In this document: in pieces, positions 1 to 8,072 of the stretch | How the letters are laid out: the number at the start of each line of letters is the position of its first letter | Numbering within the stretch: position 1 is the stretch's first letter | NCBI RefSeq assembly: GCF_019802055.1 | Contig: NZ_JAHVHW010000011.1 | Location: forward strand, 114,281 to 178,280 | DNA: 64,000 nucleotides | Direction of reading: 5' to 3' | Source of the DNA: Ferrimonas balearica | GTDB taxonomy: Bacteria > Pseudomonadota > Gammaproteobacteria > Enterobacterales > Shewanellaceae | The notes under the pieces: model-generated | Databases searched by the model: none | Told to the model about the DNA's origin: nothing | What the model saw: only the letters and a program-made list of their open reading frames with translations | Position numbers and translations under genes: made by a program

Positions 1-2
1 TG

Positions 3-536
3 CACTATGCCTCGACCGACCTGGTGCGCGATACCACCCTCTGGCTGCTGGTGGGTCTGTTCTTTGCCGCTTTGGTCAACACCTTTGTGCCGGCCTCCTT
101 CCTCTCCCAGTGGGGGGACGGGATCCTGGCGATGACGGTGATGGTGCTGGTGAGCATCCCGATGTACATCTGCGCCACCGCCTCCACCCCGATTGCGGCG
201 GGCCTGTTGCTGGCCGGTGTGTCCCCCGGTGCGGTACTGGTGTTTATGATGGCGGGACCCGCCACCAACATCGCCACCTTGGGTGTCGTGCGTAACGAAC
301 TGGGTAAACGGGCTCTGTGGGCTTACCTGACTGGTGTGATTGGCACTGCCATGCTGTTCGGTTTTGCCGTGGACTACGCGGTAGCGGAGTTTGGCTTCAA
401 GGTGATGCCCCTGGTGGGTGAAGAGCACCGCATGCTGCCGCACTGGCTGGTCTATGGCAGTGGCGTATTGCTGGCTGTCCTGATGATCAAAGCCATGATG
501 GACAAGTGGCTCCCCGCCCGACCCTCCATGGCCTGA
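3..536 (+). CDS. C-terminal part of an SO_0444-family Cu/Zn efflux permease (5'-truncated)
   Basis: The reading frame is open to the left edge of the window, so only the last roughly 178 residues are seen. They form several hydrophobic helices with the segment PMYICATASTPIAAGLLLAG followed by a GPATNIATLG motif, which I recognise from permeases annotated as SO_0444-type Cu/Zn efflux transporters (related to the YraQ/DUF318 permeases). These inner-membrane proteins are thought to move divalent metal out of the cytoplasm. A GTG at 24 is in frame but internal. The exact substrate is inferred from the family name only. Confidence 0.75.
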   Translation, partial: HYASTDLVRDTTLWLLVGLFFAALVNTFVPASFLSQWGDGILAMTVMVLVSIPMYICATASTPIAAGLLLAGVSPGAVLVFMMAGPATNIATLGVVRNELGKRALWAYLTGVIGTAMLFGFAVDYAVAEFGFKVMPLVGEEHRMLPHWLVYGSGVLLAVLMIKAMMDKWLPARPSMA

Positions 537-623
537 TAGGCTTCAGGGTCAAGTTTCGGGCGACTTTGGTCGCCCGAAATGATCATTAACCCCATCCGGA
601 ATTGCCGTACAAGGAGTTTCTCC

Positions 624-914
624 ATGAAAGGGATCACCCTGCTGACCGCACTGCTGGTCGCCACCCCCACCCTGGCCGCTGAGTCCATCGTTTATCACTG
701 TGCCTTGGGCAAAGCCGAGCGCGTGATTGAAGTGCAATACCCGGAGGGCGGGACGCTGCCTTGCGAAGTGCACTACACCAAGGCTGAGGGCAGCCAGATC
801 CTCTGGAGTGCTCAGAACAGCGAAGGGTACTGCGAACAGCGTGCGGCAAACTTTGTCGAGAAGCAGGAAGGCTGGGGATGGCGCTGCAGCCAGCAGGCCG
901 CCAAACCTGAGTAA
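624..914 (+). CDS. Small secreted protein of unknown function
   Basis: A 96-residue protein. The ATG at 624 is chosen because AAGGAG lies at 611-616 and the product then begins with a clean signal peptide (MKGITLLTALLVATPTLAAE). The mature part of about 77 residues has four cysteines, spaced so that two disulfides are possible, and is probably periplasmic. I do not recognise the family, although similar short cysteine-containing periplasmic proteins occur in Shewanella-like genomes. A strong terminator follows directly, so it is either a single gene or the last gene of the efflux permease unit 87 bp upstream. Confidence 0.7.
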   Translation: MKGITLLTALLVATPTLAAESIVYHCALGKAERVIEVQYPEGGTLPCEVHYTKAEGSQILWSAQNSEGYCEQRAANFVEKQEGWGWRCSQQAAKPE

Positions 915-932
915 GAGGCTGTCAGAATCAGA

Positions 933-958
933 AACGCCGGGCATGCCCGGCGTTTTTT
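933..958 (+). terminator. Intrinsic terminator
   Basis: A perfect GC-rich inverted repeat (AACGCCGGGC / GCCCGGCGTT) followed by a T run, 18 bp after the stop of the small secreted protein. It separates that gene from the convergent LysO gene. Confidence 0.9.
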
Positions 959-992
959 ATGGCTGGCTAATGCTGCCTGTCCGGGTTTTCGG

Positions 993-1889
993 CTAACCCA
1001 GCGACAGGAAGAAGGGGATCAGCACCGGCCCCGCGAGGCTCAGAACAAAGCCACTGACAATGGCGATCGGTACCGTCTGAGGACCGCCGCTCTTTTGAAT
1101 CACCGGCAGCGTGAAATCCATCGCCGTGGCACCACCGTAACCGATGGCGGAAGCGGGGGTTCTGCGCATCATCAGCGGGATCAGAATGACGGCAATCAAC
1201 TCACGGCACAGGTCGGAAAGAAACGCGACGGAACCCATGGCGGGGCCGAGCTTGGCGCTGACCAGGGCACCGGAGAGGGAGTACCAGCCGGTGCCAGCGG
1301 CAAGCGCTAGGCCATGATGGGTCGGCAGTTGCCATATCCAGGCGGTGATGGCGCCAGCCAGAAGACTGGTGCCCAGTACCATGGCGGCGATGGCCAGGCC
1401 GCGGGGGTTGAGCAGGATCTGACGCAGGCTCATACCGGACGCGCGTAGCTGGATGCCGATCAGTAATAGCAGCCCCATCAGGATGATGTTCACGCCGGAC
1501 TCGATGTGGCTGGTGGATTGCGGGAACAGCAGCCCCAGCAGGAATCCGGCCAGTACGACACCCGCCAATTGCAGTGATTCCACCACCATGGCCAGAGTAC
1601 GCACCTCGCCCTGCTCCTGCCCCAGACTCAAGGGCCAGCGTTTATCCACCAGGGGCAGGCCGGCCAGGTTCCCGGCCAGTGTCAGGCCGATCAGGGTGGC
1701 TGTTAGGGCGAGGATGCCACCGAGCTCGGCGGCCAGGTTCTCCATACTGCCCAGGCCAACGCCCATCAGGCCGAGGATAAGGTAGACGATGGCGGTCAGC
1801 GCGCGATCGATCAGCTGCAGCGTGGGACGGTGGCGCAGGGGGATAAGGTAGCCCAGCACCAATGGGGAGAGGATAACCAGGGTGTCCAC
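993..1889 (-). CDS. lysO: LysO-family lysine exporter
   Basis: A 298-residue inner-membrane protein with about eight hydrophobic segments. It matches the LysO (YbjE, DUF340) family, which exports lysine and toxic lysine analogues such as thialysine. The family signature GYGGATAMDFTLPVIQ is present near residues 248-263, and a conserved GTGWYSLSG segment lies near residue 200. The start is a GTG at 1887-1889 with GGAAC upstream. It is a single gene, convergent with the small secreted protein and divergent from the thioredoxin-fold gene at 1994. Family assignment is firm; the substrate is by analogy with E. coli. Confidence 0.85.
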   Translation of the reverse strand: MDTLVILSPLVLGYLIPLRHRPTLQLIDRALTAIVYLILGLMGVGLGSMENLAAELGGILALTATLIGLTLAGNLAGLPLVDKRWPLSLGQEQGEVRTLAMVVESLQLAGVVLAGFLLGLLFPQSTSHIESGVNIILMGLLLLIGIQLRASGMSLRQILLNPRGLAIAAMVLGTSLLAGAITAWIWQLPTHHGLALAAGTGWYSLSGALVSAKLGPAMGSVAFLSDLCRELIAVILIPLMMRRTPASAIGYGGATAMDFTLPVIQKSGGPQTVPIAIVSGFVLSLAGPVLIPFFLSLG

Positions 1890-1993
1890 GTTCGAGTTCC
1901 GGTGAAAAAAGGCGCGGCAAGGTTATCAAGTTGGTATACCATCCTCAAGCCGGGTATCGGCCTGGTAACACAGTGAAACAAATGAGGTAATCA

Positions 1994-2350
1994 ATGGGAA
2001 AGATGGGCGCGGCTTTGCTGGCAGGGGTGATGTTGCTGGCGTTGATGGGCTTTTCAGTTTACCAACTGGGGGCGGGGAATCGTCTGGCCCAATCCTTTAA
2101 CGATGCTCATGACAGTGACGTGGTGATGTACAGCGCGGCCTGGTGCCCGGCGTGTGCGGCGACCCGCGAGTACCTGACTGCCCGGGGGCAGACTTTTGTG
2201 GAACTGGATATGGAGAAAAACCCGGAAGCGGCCCACGAGTTCGCTCAGTTTGGCGGGCACGGCATCCCTCTGGTTCTGGCCAAAGGGGAGGTGATTCGGG
2301 GACACCGTCCATCAGAGCTCAACCGGATACTGGCTCCGGAGGCACAGTAA
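1994..2350 (+). CDS. Membrane-anchored glutaredoxin/thioredoxin-fold protein
   Basis: A 118-residue protein with one N-terminal membrane segment (about residues 5-25), which may be an uncleaved anchor, and a glutaredoxin-like domain. The redox motif CPAC is at residues 51-54 in a YSAAWCPAC context, and the cis-Pro loop is GIPL near residue 92. If anchored with the domain outside, it would act on disulfides in the periplasm, but topology cannot be decided here. GAGGTAATCA before ATG 1994 is the likely ribosome site. It lies head to head with lysO and tail to tail with the small gene at 2366. Confidence 0.8.
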   Translation: MGKMGAALLAGVMLLALMGFSVYQLGAGNRLAQSFNDAHDSDVVMYSAAWCPACAATREYLTARGQTFVELDMEKNPEAAHEFAQFGGHGIPLVLAKGEVIRGHRPSELNRILAPEAQ

Positions 2351-2365
2351 TCGATTGCCGCTGAG

Positions 2366-2563
2366 TCAGAACCGGTCTCCCGCCAGGCTCAGCACTTTCA
2401 CTTCACCCTCCAACACGGCGACAATCACTTTGCCGTCGCGGAAGTGCTCCGGCAGACGCACGCGGCCACCCGAATGATTCGGCAGCCCCCGGAGTACGGC
2501 CCTCTTCATCACCAGCGACTCGTCGCCGTCGAAGAACAGCACTGTCACATCCTTTACGTCCAC
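2366..2563 (-). CDS. Small TIGR02922-like protein
   Basis: About 65 residues (VDVKDVTVLFFDGDESLVMK...). It resembles the small TIGR02922 proteins of Shewanella and Colwellia, whose function is unknown; typical features are the LVMK, GRVRLPEHF and GKVIVAVLEGEV segments. I place the start at the GTG of 2561-2563 because a GGGGGG ribosome site lies just upstream of it; an in-frame ATG at 2579-2581 would add six residues. It is predicted cytosolic, has no catalytic signature, and probably stands alone. Confidence 0.6.
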   Translation of the reverse strand: MDVKDVTVLFFDGDESLVMKRAVLRGLPNHSGGRVRLPEHFRDGKVIVAVLEGEVKVLSLAGDRF

Positions 2564-2675
2564 TTGATTCCCCCCTGTCAAAATGTCGGCGATACCTGGC
2601 CAACAGTTTTAAGCGCAAGCCATTGTTCCACAACATTACCAACAAAAGCATAACAATATGAGAGATCTGAGAACT

Positions 2676-2684
2676 TTATCCACA
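2676..2684 (+). promoter_or_regulatory. Single perfect DnaA-box sequence
   Basis: TTATCCACA matches the strict DnaA 9-mer consensus and sits 133 bp upstream of the DEAD-box helicase gene. Only one box is seen, with no AT-rich unwinding element or cluster of boxes, so this is not an origin. It could be a DnaA regulatory site or chance. Confidence 0.35.
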
Positions 2685-2816
2685 ACATGGAAAGGCTTTT
2701 CTGTGCCGACAAAGGTTTGACGCAGGTTGAGTCCTGTTTGAATTGCGCGCAAAATAGCGCCCCCCGCTCAAGCGGGTATAATTGCCCCCTAACCATTCAA
2801 TTCCCTGGAGTCTGTC

Positions 2817-4148
2817 TTGCAGTTTTCCCAGCTGGCGCTGGATAAGCGTCTGTTAGCTACCGTTGAGCACCTGGGCTTCAATGAGGCCACCGAGATTCAG
2901 CAAAAAGCGATCCCCGCCGCCATGGCCGGAAAGGATCTGCTCGCCAGCTCTCGAACCGGCTCCGGTAAAACTCTGGCGTTTCTGTTGCCAGCGATGCAGC
3001 GCCTGATCCGCAACAAGCCGCTGTCCAAGCGTGACCCGCGGGTGGTGATTCTGGCGCCGACCCGGGAGTTGGCTAAGCAGGTGTATGGTCAACTGCGTCT
3101 GGTGGTGGCCAATACCAGCTTTAAATCCCTGCTGATCCTGGGGGGCGAGGACTTCAACCAGCAGAGCAAGGCGCTGGCCCGTGACCCCCATTTTGTGGTG
3201 GCGACCCCCGGCCGATTGGCAGACCATCTGGAGCATGGCCACCTCTACCTGCACGGTCTGGAACTGCTGATTCTGGATGAAGCGGACCGCATGCTGGACC
3301 TGGGCTTTGCCAGCCAGTTGCAGGCGATTCACAAGGCGGCGGATCACCGTAAGCGCCAGACCCTGATGTTCTCCGCTACCCTGGACCACGCGGCGGTGAA
3401 CGAGTTTGGCGCAGATCTGCTGAACGACGCGATACGGATCCGCATCGATTCCGAAGCGGAGATCCACAGTGACATCCATCATCGGATGCTGTTTTCCGAC
3501 CACTTGGACCATAAAGAGGCCCAGCTCAAAGCGCTGCTGGAGAAGCAGGATATCAACCAGTTGATCCTCTTTACCGCAACCCGTTCTGACACGGACCGCC
3601 TGGCAAACCTGCTGAGCGAGTGGGGACATACCACGCTGGCGTTGTCCGGTGAACTGAACCAGGCAGCCCGTAACCAGATTATGCAGGACTTTGCCGCGGG
3701 CAAAGCCAAGGTGCTGATCACCACCGATGTGGCCAGCCGTGGCTTGGACATTCCGCGGGTCTCTCACGTGGTTAATTTCGATCTGCCTAAGCACCCGGAA
3801 GAGTATGTGCACCGTATTGGCCGTACCGGTCGTGCCGGTGCCAAAGGCGATGCCTTCTCTCTGGTCGGTCCGAAAGATTGGGCCAGCTTTAAGAAGCTGG
3901 AAGCGTTTCTGAACCATCCTCTGGCTTTTGAAGCCATTGAGGGGCTGGAGGCCAAATTCAAAGGCCTGGCAGAGAAGCCCAAGCGCGGCCCGGCCCAATC
4001 CAAGAAGCCGACCAGCGCGAAGAAAGCCGCGGCTCCGAAGAAGCGGGCGCCGAAGAAGGTGAAGCGCCCGGTCGGGGGCTTACGGGACATTGGCGACGCG
4101 CCCATGATGATCAAGAAGAAACCGGTTGAACCCGTGGACGACGAATGA
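2817..4148 (+). CDS. DEAD-box ATP-dependent RNA helicase
   Basis: A 443-residue RNA helicase that uses ATP to unwind or remodel short RNA duplexes, probably in ribosome assembly or RNA decay. Motifs in order: Q-motif near residue 28, motif I SRTGSGKT (45-52), PTRELA (81-86), motif II DEAD (154-157), motif III SAT (186-188), and the C-terminal ARGxD and HRIGRTGRAG motifs. The last 50 residues are a Lys/Ala/Pro-rich basic tail that likely binds RNA. The start is a TTG at 2817; no better start is visible. It is closest in style to SrmB/RhlE, but I cannot name the orthologue. A strong terminator follows. Confidence 0.9.
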   Translation: MQFSQLALDKRLLATVEHLGFNEATEIQQKAIPAAMAGKDLLASSRTGSGKTLAFLLPAMQRLIRNKPLSKRDPRVVILAPTRELAKQVYGQLRLVVANTSFKSLLILGGEDFNQQSKALARDPHFVVATPGRLADHLEHGHLYLHGLELLILDEADRMLDLGFASQLQAIHKAADHRKRQTLMFSATLDHAAVNEFGADLLNDAIRIRIDSEAEIHSDIHHRMLFSDHLDHKEAQLKALLEKQDINQLILFTATRSDTDRLANLLSEWGHTTLALSGELNQAARNQIMQDFAAGKAKVLITTDVASRGLDIPRVSHVVNFDLPKHPEEYVHRIGRTGRAGAKGDAFSLVGPKDWASFKKLEAFLNHPLAFEAIEGLEAKFKGLAEKPKRGPAQSKKPTSAKKAAAPKKRAPKKVKRPVGGLRDIGDAPMMIKKKPVEPVDDE

Positions 4149-4152
4149 TCAG

Positions 4153-4180
4153 AAGGCCGCTCTCAGGAGCGGCCTTTTTT
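4153..4180 (+). terminator. Intrinsic terminator of the helicase gene
   Basis: A GC-rich stem (AAGGCCGCTC / GAGCGGCCTT) with a T6 tail begins 4 bp after the helicase stop codon. Confidence 0.9.
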
Positions 4181-4329
4181 GTTGTCAGTCTTAAACCCGC
4201 TCCTATGTAACGGGTCATCGTTTCCTCGGGTTCTGCCCCTGGAGTTGGGATTTCTAAATATTTTCGCGTACATATGCCTGTGGCATCCCCAAAAACAAAG
4301 TTGCCCCCTGATAAAGGGGCTAATCAAAG

Positions 4330-4348
4330 CCACCTGCAAAGCAGGTGG
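4330..4348. other. Perfect 8-bp hairpin in an intergenic gap
   Basis: CCACCTGC-AAA-GCAGGTGG lies in the 287-bp gap between the helicase terminator and the hydrolase gene. No T run follows on either strand, so it is not a plain terminator. It may be a protein-binding palindrome or RNA hairpin in the hydrolase leader. Nothing else is visible in the gap. Confidence 0.4.
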
Positions 4349-4435
4349 ATATTTACCTCTTTTCCCCCAGATAACCGATCCTTGTAAGAGGCGCGCCGGA
4401 CCGGGCGCCCAACACGCGTGTGGAGCGGAGGTGAG

Positions 4436-5197
4436 ATGAAAGAGGCCCTGATAAGCTGGCTGGCGATGGCAGCGGTGGTCTATATCGGCCTCTGTCTGAT
4501 GCTGACCCTGAATCAGCGCCGCCTTATCTACTACCCCTCCGCGCCGGTGACCGCTCCGGAGGAGCAGCGCCGAATCACCACCCCCTCTGGTGAGATGGTG
4601 GTGGAGGTGGCCAACCCCGGCCAGGCCCACGCGGTGTTCTATTTTGGCGGCAATGCAGAGTCGGTCATCTATGGCAAAGCTGCGCTGGCAAGATCGCTGC
4701 CGGGGTGCACCCTCTATCTGGTGAACTATCCCGGCTATGGTGGCAGCGAAGGGACACCTGAGGAGTCCGCCATCCATTCGGCGGCACTGGCGATCTATGA
4801 TGCGCTCGCTCCCGGGCATCAGACGGCCAGCGCCATCGGGCGCAGCTTGGGGGGATCGGTGGCGATCCAACTGGCTCACCAGCGCCCGCTGTCCCGGTTG
4901 GCGCTCCTTACCCCCTTTGACAGCATGGTGGCCCTGGCCCGTCATCACTACCCGTTTTTCCCGGTGTCCTGGTTGCTCAGAGAGCGGTACGAGATTGTGC
5001 CGATGGCCTCGGCGCTGCACTTGCCCACCCTGGTGGTGCTGGCGGAGGCGGATCGGGTCGTACCGCGAGCGCGCAGCGAGGCGTTGATTGAAGTGCTGGA
5101 TGAACCGCAAGTGGTGATTTTGCCCGGTAACCATAACCGTTTGGCGCCAAATGCATCCCTTGCCGCCTTTTTCAGCCCTTTATGTGGTGCGCTTTGA
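4436..5197 (+). CDS. Alpha/beta hydrolase, membrane-anchored
   Basis: A 253-residue hydrolase with one N-terminal membrane helix (residues 5-25). The serine nucleophile is in GRSLGG (Ser137), an acid is in EADRVV near residue 205, and the catalytic His is in PGNHNR near residue 235, which completes a triad. The overall shape resembles the BEM46/FrsA-like hydrolases (YPGYGGS near residue 98). The ATG at 4436 is preferred over an in-frame ATG at 4418 because GGAGGTGAG precedes it. Substrate unknown. The DUF-type membrane gene at 5240 follows after 42 bp and may be co-transcribed. Confidence 0.8.
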   Translation: MKEALISWLAMAAVVYIGLCLMLTLNQRRLIYYPSAPVTAPEEQRRITTPSGEMVVEVANPGQAHAVFYFGGNAESVIYGKAALARSLPGCTLYLVNYPGYGGSEGTPEESAIHSAALAIYDALAPGHQTASAIGRSLGGSVAIQLAHQRPLSRLALLTPFDSMVALARHHYPFFPVSWLLRERYEIVPMASALHLPTLVVLAEADRVVPRARSEALIEVLDEPQVVILPGNHNRLAPNASLAAFFSPLCGAL

Positions 5198-5239
5198 TAG
5201 AGTCCCGCTTCTGTCCTGAGGAAGTGGTCGAGGTTAGGG

Positions 5240-6043
5240 ATGTTGGTTTTAGCAAAGGTCGGCGCAGCAGTGCTGGCGGTGGTCGGGTTGGCCTGGTTGG
5301 CGGAAAAGGTGGGGCCGCGATGGGCCGGCGTGTTGTCGGGCTTTCCCCTGGGAACCGCCATTGTGCTGCTGTTCTACGGGCTGGAGCAGGGCGCGGATTT
5401 TGCCGCTCAGGCTGCCCCCTATGGCTTGCTGGGACTGGCTGCCACCACCGGTTTTGCCTTGACCTATACCCTCAGCGCCGCCCGCTTTGGTCGGCGCAGC
5501 CTCTGGCCCATGGTGCTGGCGCTGACCGCTCTGATGACACTGGCGACCGTGATGCAAGCGACCCCCTCCATTGGTTGGTGGGGAGCCCTGGTGGCACTGG
5601 CGGCGGCCGCTCTCGCAATCCTGTTGACCCGACGTATGCCGGACCCGCCCTTTGTGGCGGTGCGTTCCGGTTGGGGGCTGGTTTGGGCCCGCGCAGCCAT
5701 GGCGGCCACGCTGGTGGTGGCCATTACCGCGATAGCTGACATGGTGCCGCCCGCCTGGGCCGGGGTGATGGCGTCTTTCCCCATCACTCTGTTTCCGCTG
5801 ATGTTGCTGCTGCAGATCAGCTACGGCACGGCACCGGTACAAACCGTATCCAAGCACTACCCCTATGGTGCGGGCAGTCTGGTGGTCTACACCCTGGCGG
5901 TGGGACAGAGCTATCCCAAGCTGGGCATCGGACTGGGTACCCTGGCGTCATTCTCGATGGCGGGCCTCTATCTGCTGGGGTACTGGTGGTGGAGTCAACG
6001 CGCCTCCACCGAAGTGAACCGTTCCACCTCTAAGGCTCGTTAA
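5240..6043 (+). CDS. Polytopic membrane protein with an internal duplication
   Basis: A 267-residue protein with about eight hydrophobic helices; I do not recognise a named family. The two halves are related: AEKVGPRWAGVLSGFP near residue 22 is mirrored by ADMVPPAWAGVMASFP near residue 167, and PYGLLGL and PYGAGSL follow at similar distances, so it is an ancient tandem duplication of a four-helix unit, as seen in many small transporters. Its stop overlaps the stop of the convergent TetR gene (shared TTAA at 6040-6043), so no terminator lies between them. A transport role is inference. Confidence 0.65.
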   Translation: MLVLAKVGAAVLAVVGLAWLAEKVGPRWAGVLSGFPLGTAIVLLFYGLEQGADFAAQAAPYGLLGLAATTGFALTYTLSAARFGRRSLWPMVLALTALMTLATVMQATPSIGWWGALVALAAAALAILLTRRMPDPPFVAVRSGWGLVWARAAMAATLVVAITAIADMVPPAWAGVMASFPITLFPLMLLLQISYGTAPVQTVSKHYPYGAGSLVVYTLAVGQSYPKLGIGLGTLASFSMAGLYLLGYWWWSQRASTEVNRSTSKAR

Positions 6044-6591
6044 GCCTCGGCCGCTTCCCGCTCCAATGCCCGCATCCAGAAGCTCAGGGGCCCGTCCAGC
6101 AGCTCGATGGTCAGGGCGCCCTGACTGCCTTGCATTGCCAGGGCGTAGCCATGCAGGTAGTCCACCAGCAGGTCCCGGCTTTGGTTCAGCGTTTCCTGCG
6201 GCAGAACCAGGGGACGCAAGGCGCGCTCATATCGCTCAATAAACACCTGCGCGGGACCTGTGCCCGTCATCGACAGCAGGGTTTCCAACAGGCCCGGATG
6301 GGTGCTCAGCAGCGTCAAATAGCTTTGGCTGAGCGCCACGATCTCTGCCCGCCAATCTTCGCCCTGTGGGTTATGGATCGCCTCTATCAGGGAGAGGCAG
6401 ACCGCTTCCAGCAAAGCGGACTTGTTACGGAAGTAGTGGTAGATCGCCATCGGGTCCACCTCCAGTTCCGCACTTAATGCCCGGATACTCGGGATTTTTC
6501 CCGTTTTCACCTGCATCGCCTTGGCACATTCGACGATGCGCTCCGCGCTGAGTTGACTCGGCCGTCCGCGTTTTCCTGTCTTGACACTCAT
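6040..6591 (-). CDS. TetR-family transcriptional repressor
   Basis: A 183-residue regulator. The N-terminal helix-turn-helix is at about residues 35-60 (SIRALSAELEVDPMAIYHYFRNKSALLEAV), in the standard TetR layout, and the C-terminal region is the ligand-binding and dimer domain. A Lys/Arg-rich start (KTGKRGRPS) precedes the HTH. The gene is divergent from the reductase at 6690, and a perfect palindrome lies in the gap, so it probably represses itself and that gene. The ligand is unknown. Confidence 0.85.
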   Translation of the reverse strand: MSVKTGKRGRPSQLSAERIVECAKAMQVKTGKIPSIRALSAELEVDPMAIYHYFRNKSALLEAVCLSLIEAIHNPQGEDWRAEIVALSQSYLTLLSTHPGLLETLLSMTGTGPAQVFIERYERALRPLVLPQETLNQSRDLLVDYLHGYALAMQGSQGALTIELLDGPLSFWMRALEREAAEA

Positions 6592-6618
6592 GGGTATGGC
6601 TCGCTACGATTTAAAAAC

Positions 6619-6631
6619 TCTACGGCGTAGA
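6619..6631. promoter_or_regulatory. Palindromic operator, likely for the adjacent TetR repressor
   Basis: TCTACG-G-CGTAGA is a perfect 6-1-6 palindrome in the 98-bp gap between the divergent TetR and reductase genes, 28 bp from the repressor start codon. TetR-family dimers bind such sites. Assignment to this regulator rests on position. Confidence 0.6.
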
Positions 6632-6689
6632 ATAATTCGCTTTCTGGTTTGGAACAAGGTCGGGGCCATGACATCCCACGGGAGAACCC

Positions 6690-7238
6690 ATGAGTAATAT
6701 CGTCTATATCGCCACCAGTCTGGATGGCTACATCGCCGACAAGGATGGGGGCGTGGATTGGTTGCACAGCATTCCCAACCCGGAGGGGAATGACTTTGGC
6801 TTTGCCGAGTTTCTGGCTGGTATCGATGCCCTAGTGATGGGGCGGAATACCTATGAAGCCATACTGGCTTTTGACCTGGATCTGGAGCGTCAATGGCCCT
6901 ATCCGAAGCCCGTGTATGTGGTCAGTACCTCGGCGGTTGGTGTGCCATCTGCCCTTGAGGGCAAGGTGTTCCCTTTGCAACCTGGCAGTCCCGGAGCATT
7001 GGTTTCGCAACTGGCGGAACAGGGCCATCAACGGCTTTACATTGATGGTGGCAAGACCATCCAGGGTTTTATGGAGGAGGGGTTGGTCGATGAGATGATC
7101 ATCACCCAGATCCCCATTGTGCTGGGGGGTGGCATGCCGCTGTTTGGAGAGCTGGCTGAACCGCAGGCCTTTGAACTGGTAAGCAGCGAAGTGCTGCTGG
7201 GGGCCATGGTCAAAAACCACTATCGCCGCCGTCGTTAA
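6690..7238 (+). CDS. Dihydrofolate reductase-like (RibD C-terminal domain) protein
   Basis: A 182-residue cytosolic protein of the RibD_C/DHFR-like superfamily (MSNIVYIATSLDGYIADKDG at the start, MGRNTYE near residue 50, IDGGKTIQGF near residue 117). These proteins bind NADPH, but most small family members have no proven substrate and need not reduce folate. It is divergent from a TetR repressor and probably controlled by it. The gene ends at a bidirectional terminator. Confidence 0.8.
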   Translation: MSNIVYIATSLDGYIADKDGGVDWLHSIPNPEGNDFGFAEFLAGIDALVMGRNTYEAILAFDLDLERQWPYPKPVYVVSTSAVGVPSALEGKVFPLQPGSPGALVSQLAEQGHQRLYIDGGKTIQGFMEEGLVDEMIITQIPIVLGGGMPLFGELAEPQAFELVSSEVLLGAMVKNHYRRRR

Positions 7239-7243
7239 GGGGC

Positions 7244-7273
7244 AAAAAAAACCGCGCCGTAGCGCGGTTTTTT
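7244..7273. terminator. Bidirectional intrinsic terminator
   Basis: ACCGCGC-CGTA-GCGCGGT stem with A and T runs on both sides, shared by two convergent genes (reductase-like and OmpA-like). Confidence 0.9.
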
Positions 7274-7277
7274 GTTA

Positions 7278-7934
7278 TCAGGTGCGGGGGGTGAGAACGA
7301 TCTCTACCCGGCGGTTTTCCGCCCGACCCGTTTCGCTCTGGTTGCTGGCGATGGGCTGATCCGGACCGGCACCGTAGATGCTCATGCGGGTGGCGCTGAC
7401 GCTCTGGCGCAGCAGCTCACCGGCAACGGATTCGGCACGCTCTTTGGAGAGGCGCATGTTGAGATCACGGCCACCGGTGCTGTCGGTGTGGCCGGTGATG
7501 GCCATGTTGGTCTGGTCAAACTCGCTGACTACCATGGCAACGCCAGAGAGGGCATTGATCGCCTGCAGACGCAGTTTGCTGCTGCCGACATCGAAGGTCA
7601 GGCTGTTGGGCATCACCAGCTGAATGTGGTCGCCATCGCGCTTTACGGAAACGCCGGTACCCGCCAGTTTCTCGCGCAGGGCAGCTTCCTGACGGTCCAT
7701 GTAGTGGCCAATGCCACCACCCAGTGCGGCGCCGGAAGCGGCACCAATCAGAATGCCCTTTCCACGATCGCTCTTGGAGGAGCTGGCGGCGCCAATCAGC
7801 GCGCCGCTTACTGCGCCGATAACGGCACCGGAGGTGGCGTTAGAGGTTTTCTGTTCGCCAGTGTAGGGATCAGTGCTGGCACAGCCGCCCAAAAACAGGG
7901 TGGCGACCAGGGCAGAGATCAGGGGAGTGCGCAT
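7278..7934 (-). CDS. OmpA-family lipoprotein (YiaD-like)
   Basis: A 218-residue lipoprotein. The signal peptide ends in the lipobox LGGC (Cys18). A glycine-rich hydrophobic segment of the glycine-zipper type (about residues 34-80) follows, then an OmpA C-terminal peptidoglycan-binding domain with TFDVGSSKLR and GHTDSTGGRDLNMRLSKERAESV. The order lipobox, glycine zipper, OmpA domain is that of E. coli YiaD. It probably links the envelope to the cell wall. Single gene with a terminator behind it. Confidence 0.85.
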   Translation of the reverse strand: MRTPLISALVATLFLGGCASTDPYTGEQKTSNATSGAVIGAVSGALIGAASSSKSDRGKGILIGAASGAALGGGIGHYMDRQEAALREKLAGTGVSVKRDGDHIQLVMPNSLTFDVGSSKLRLQAINALSGVAMVVSEFDQTNMAITGHTDSTGGRDLNMRLSKERAESVAGELLRQSVSATRMSIYGAGPDQPIASNQSETGRAENRRVEIVLTPRT

Positions 7935-8031
7935 CGAGACCTCTCCTTAGGATGCAAATAAACACAAAAATTGGTCACAGTCTGCCAGCCGAAGCCTGAA
8001 CTGACCATGACTAATGACGGAATAGGGACAA

Positions 8032-8057
8032 TAAAAAGGGCGTCAGATGACGCCCTT
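8032..8057 (-). terminator. Intrinsic terminator of rraB
   Basis: On the minus strand, AAGGGCGTCA-TC-TGACGCCCTT with a following T run, 16 bp beyond the rraB stop codon. Confidence 0.85.
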
Positions 8058-8072
8058 AGCCAAAGCTGAACC

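Noticed and set aside
2676..2684. Replication origin suggested by a DnaA box
   Set aside because: Only one box, no AT-rich unwinding region, and no dnaA, gidA or rpmH genes nearby.
4179..4439. 86-codon plus-strand ORF after the helicase terminator
   Set aside because: It has no ribosome site, starts inside the terminator T run and has no protein-like pattern. The hydrolase gene overlaps its end in another frame.
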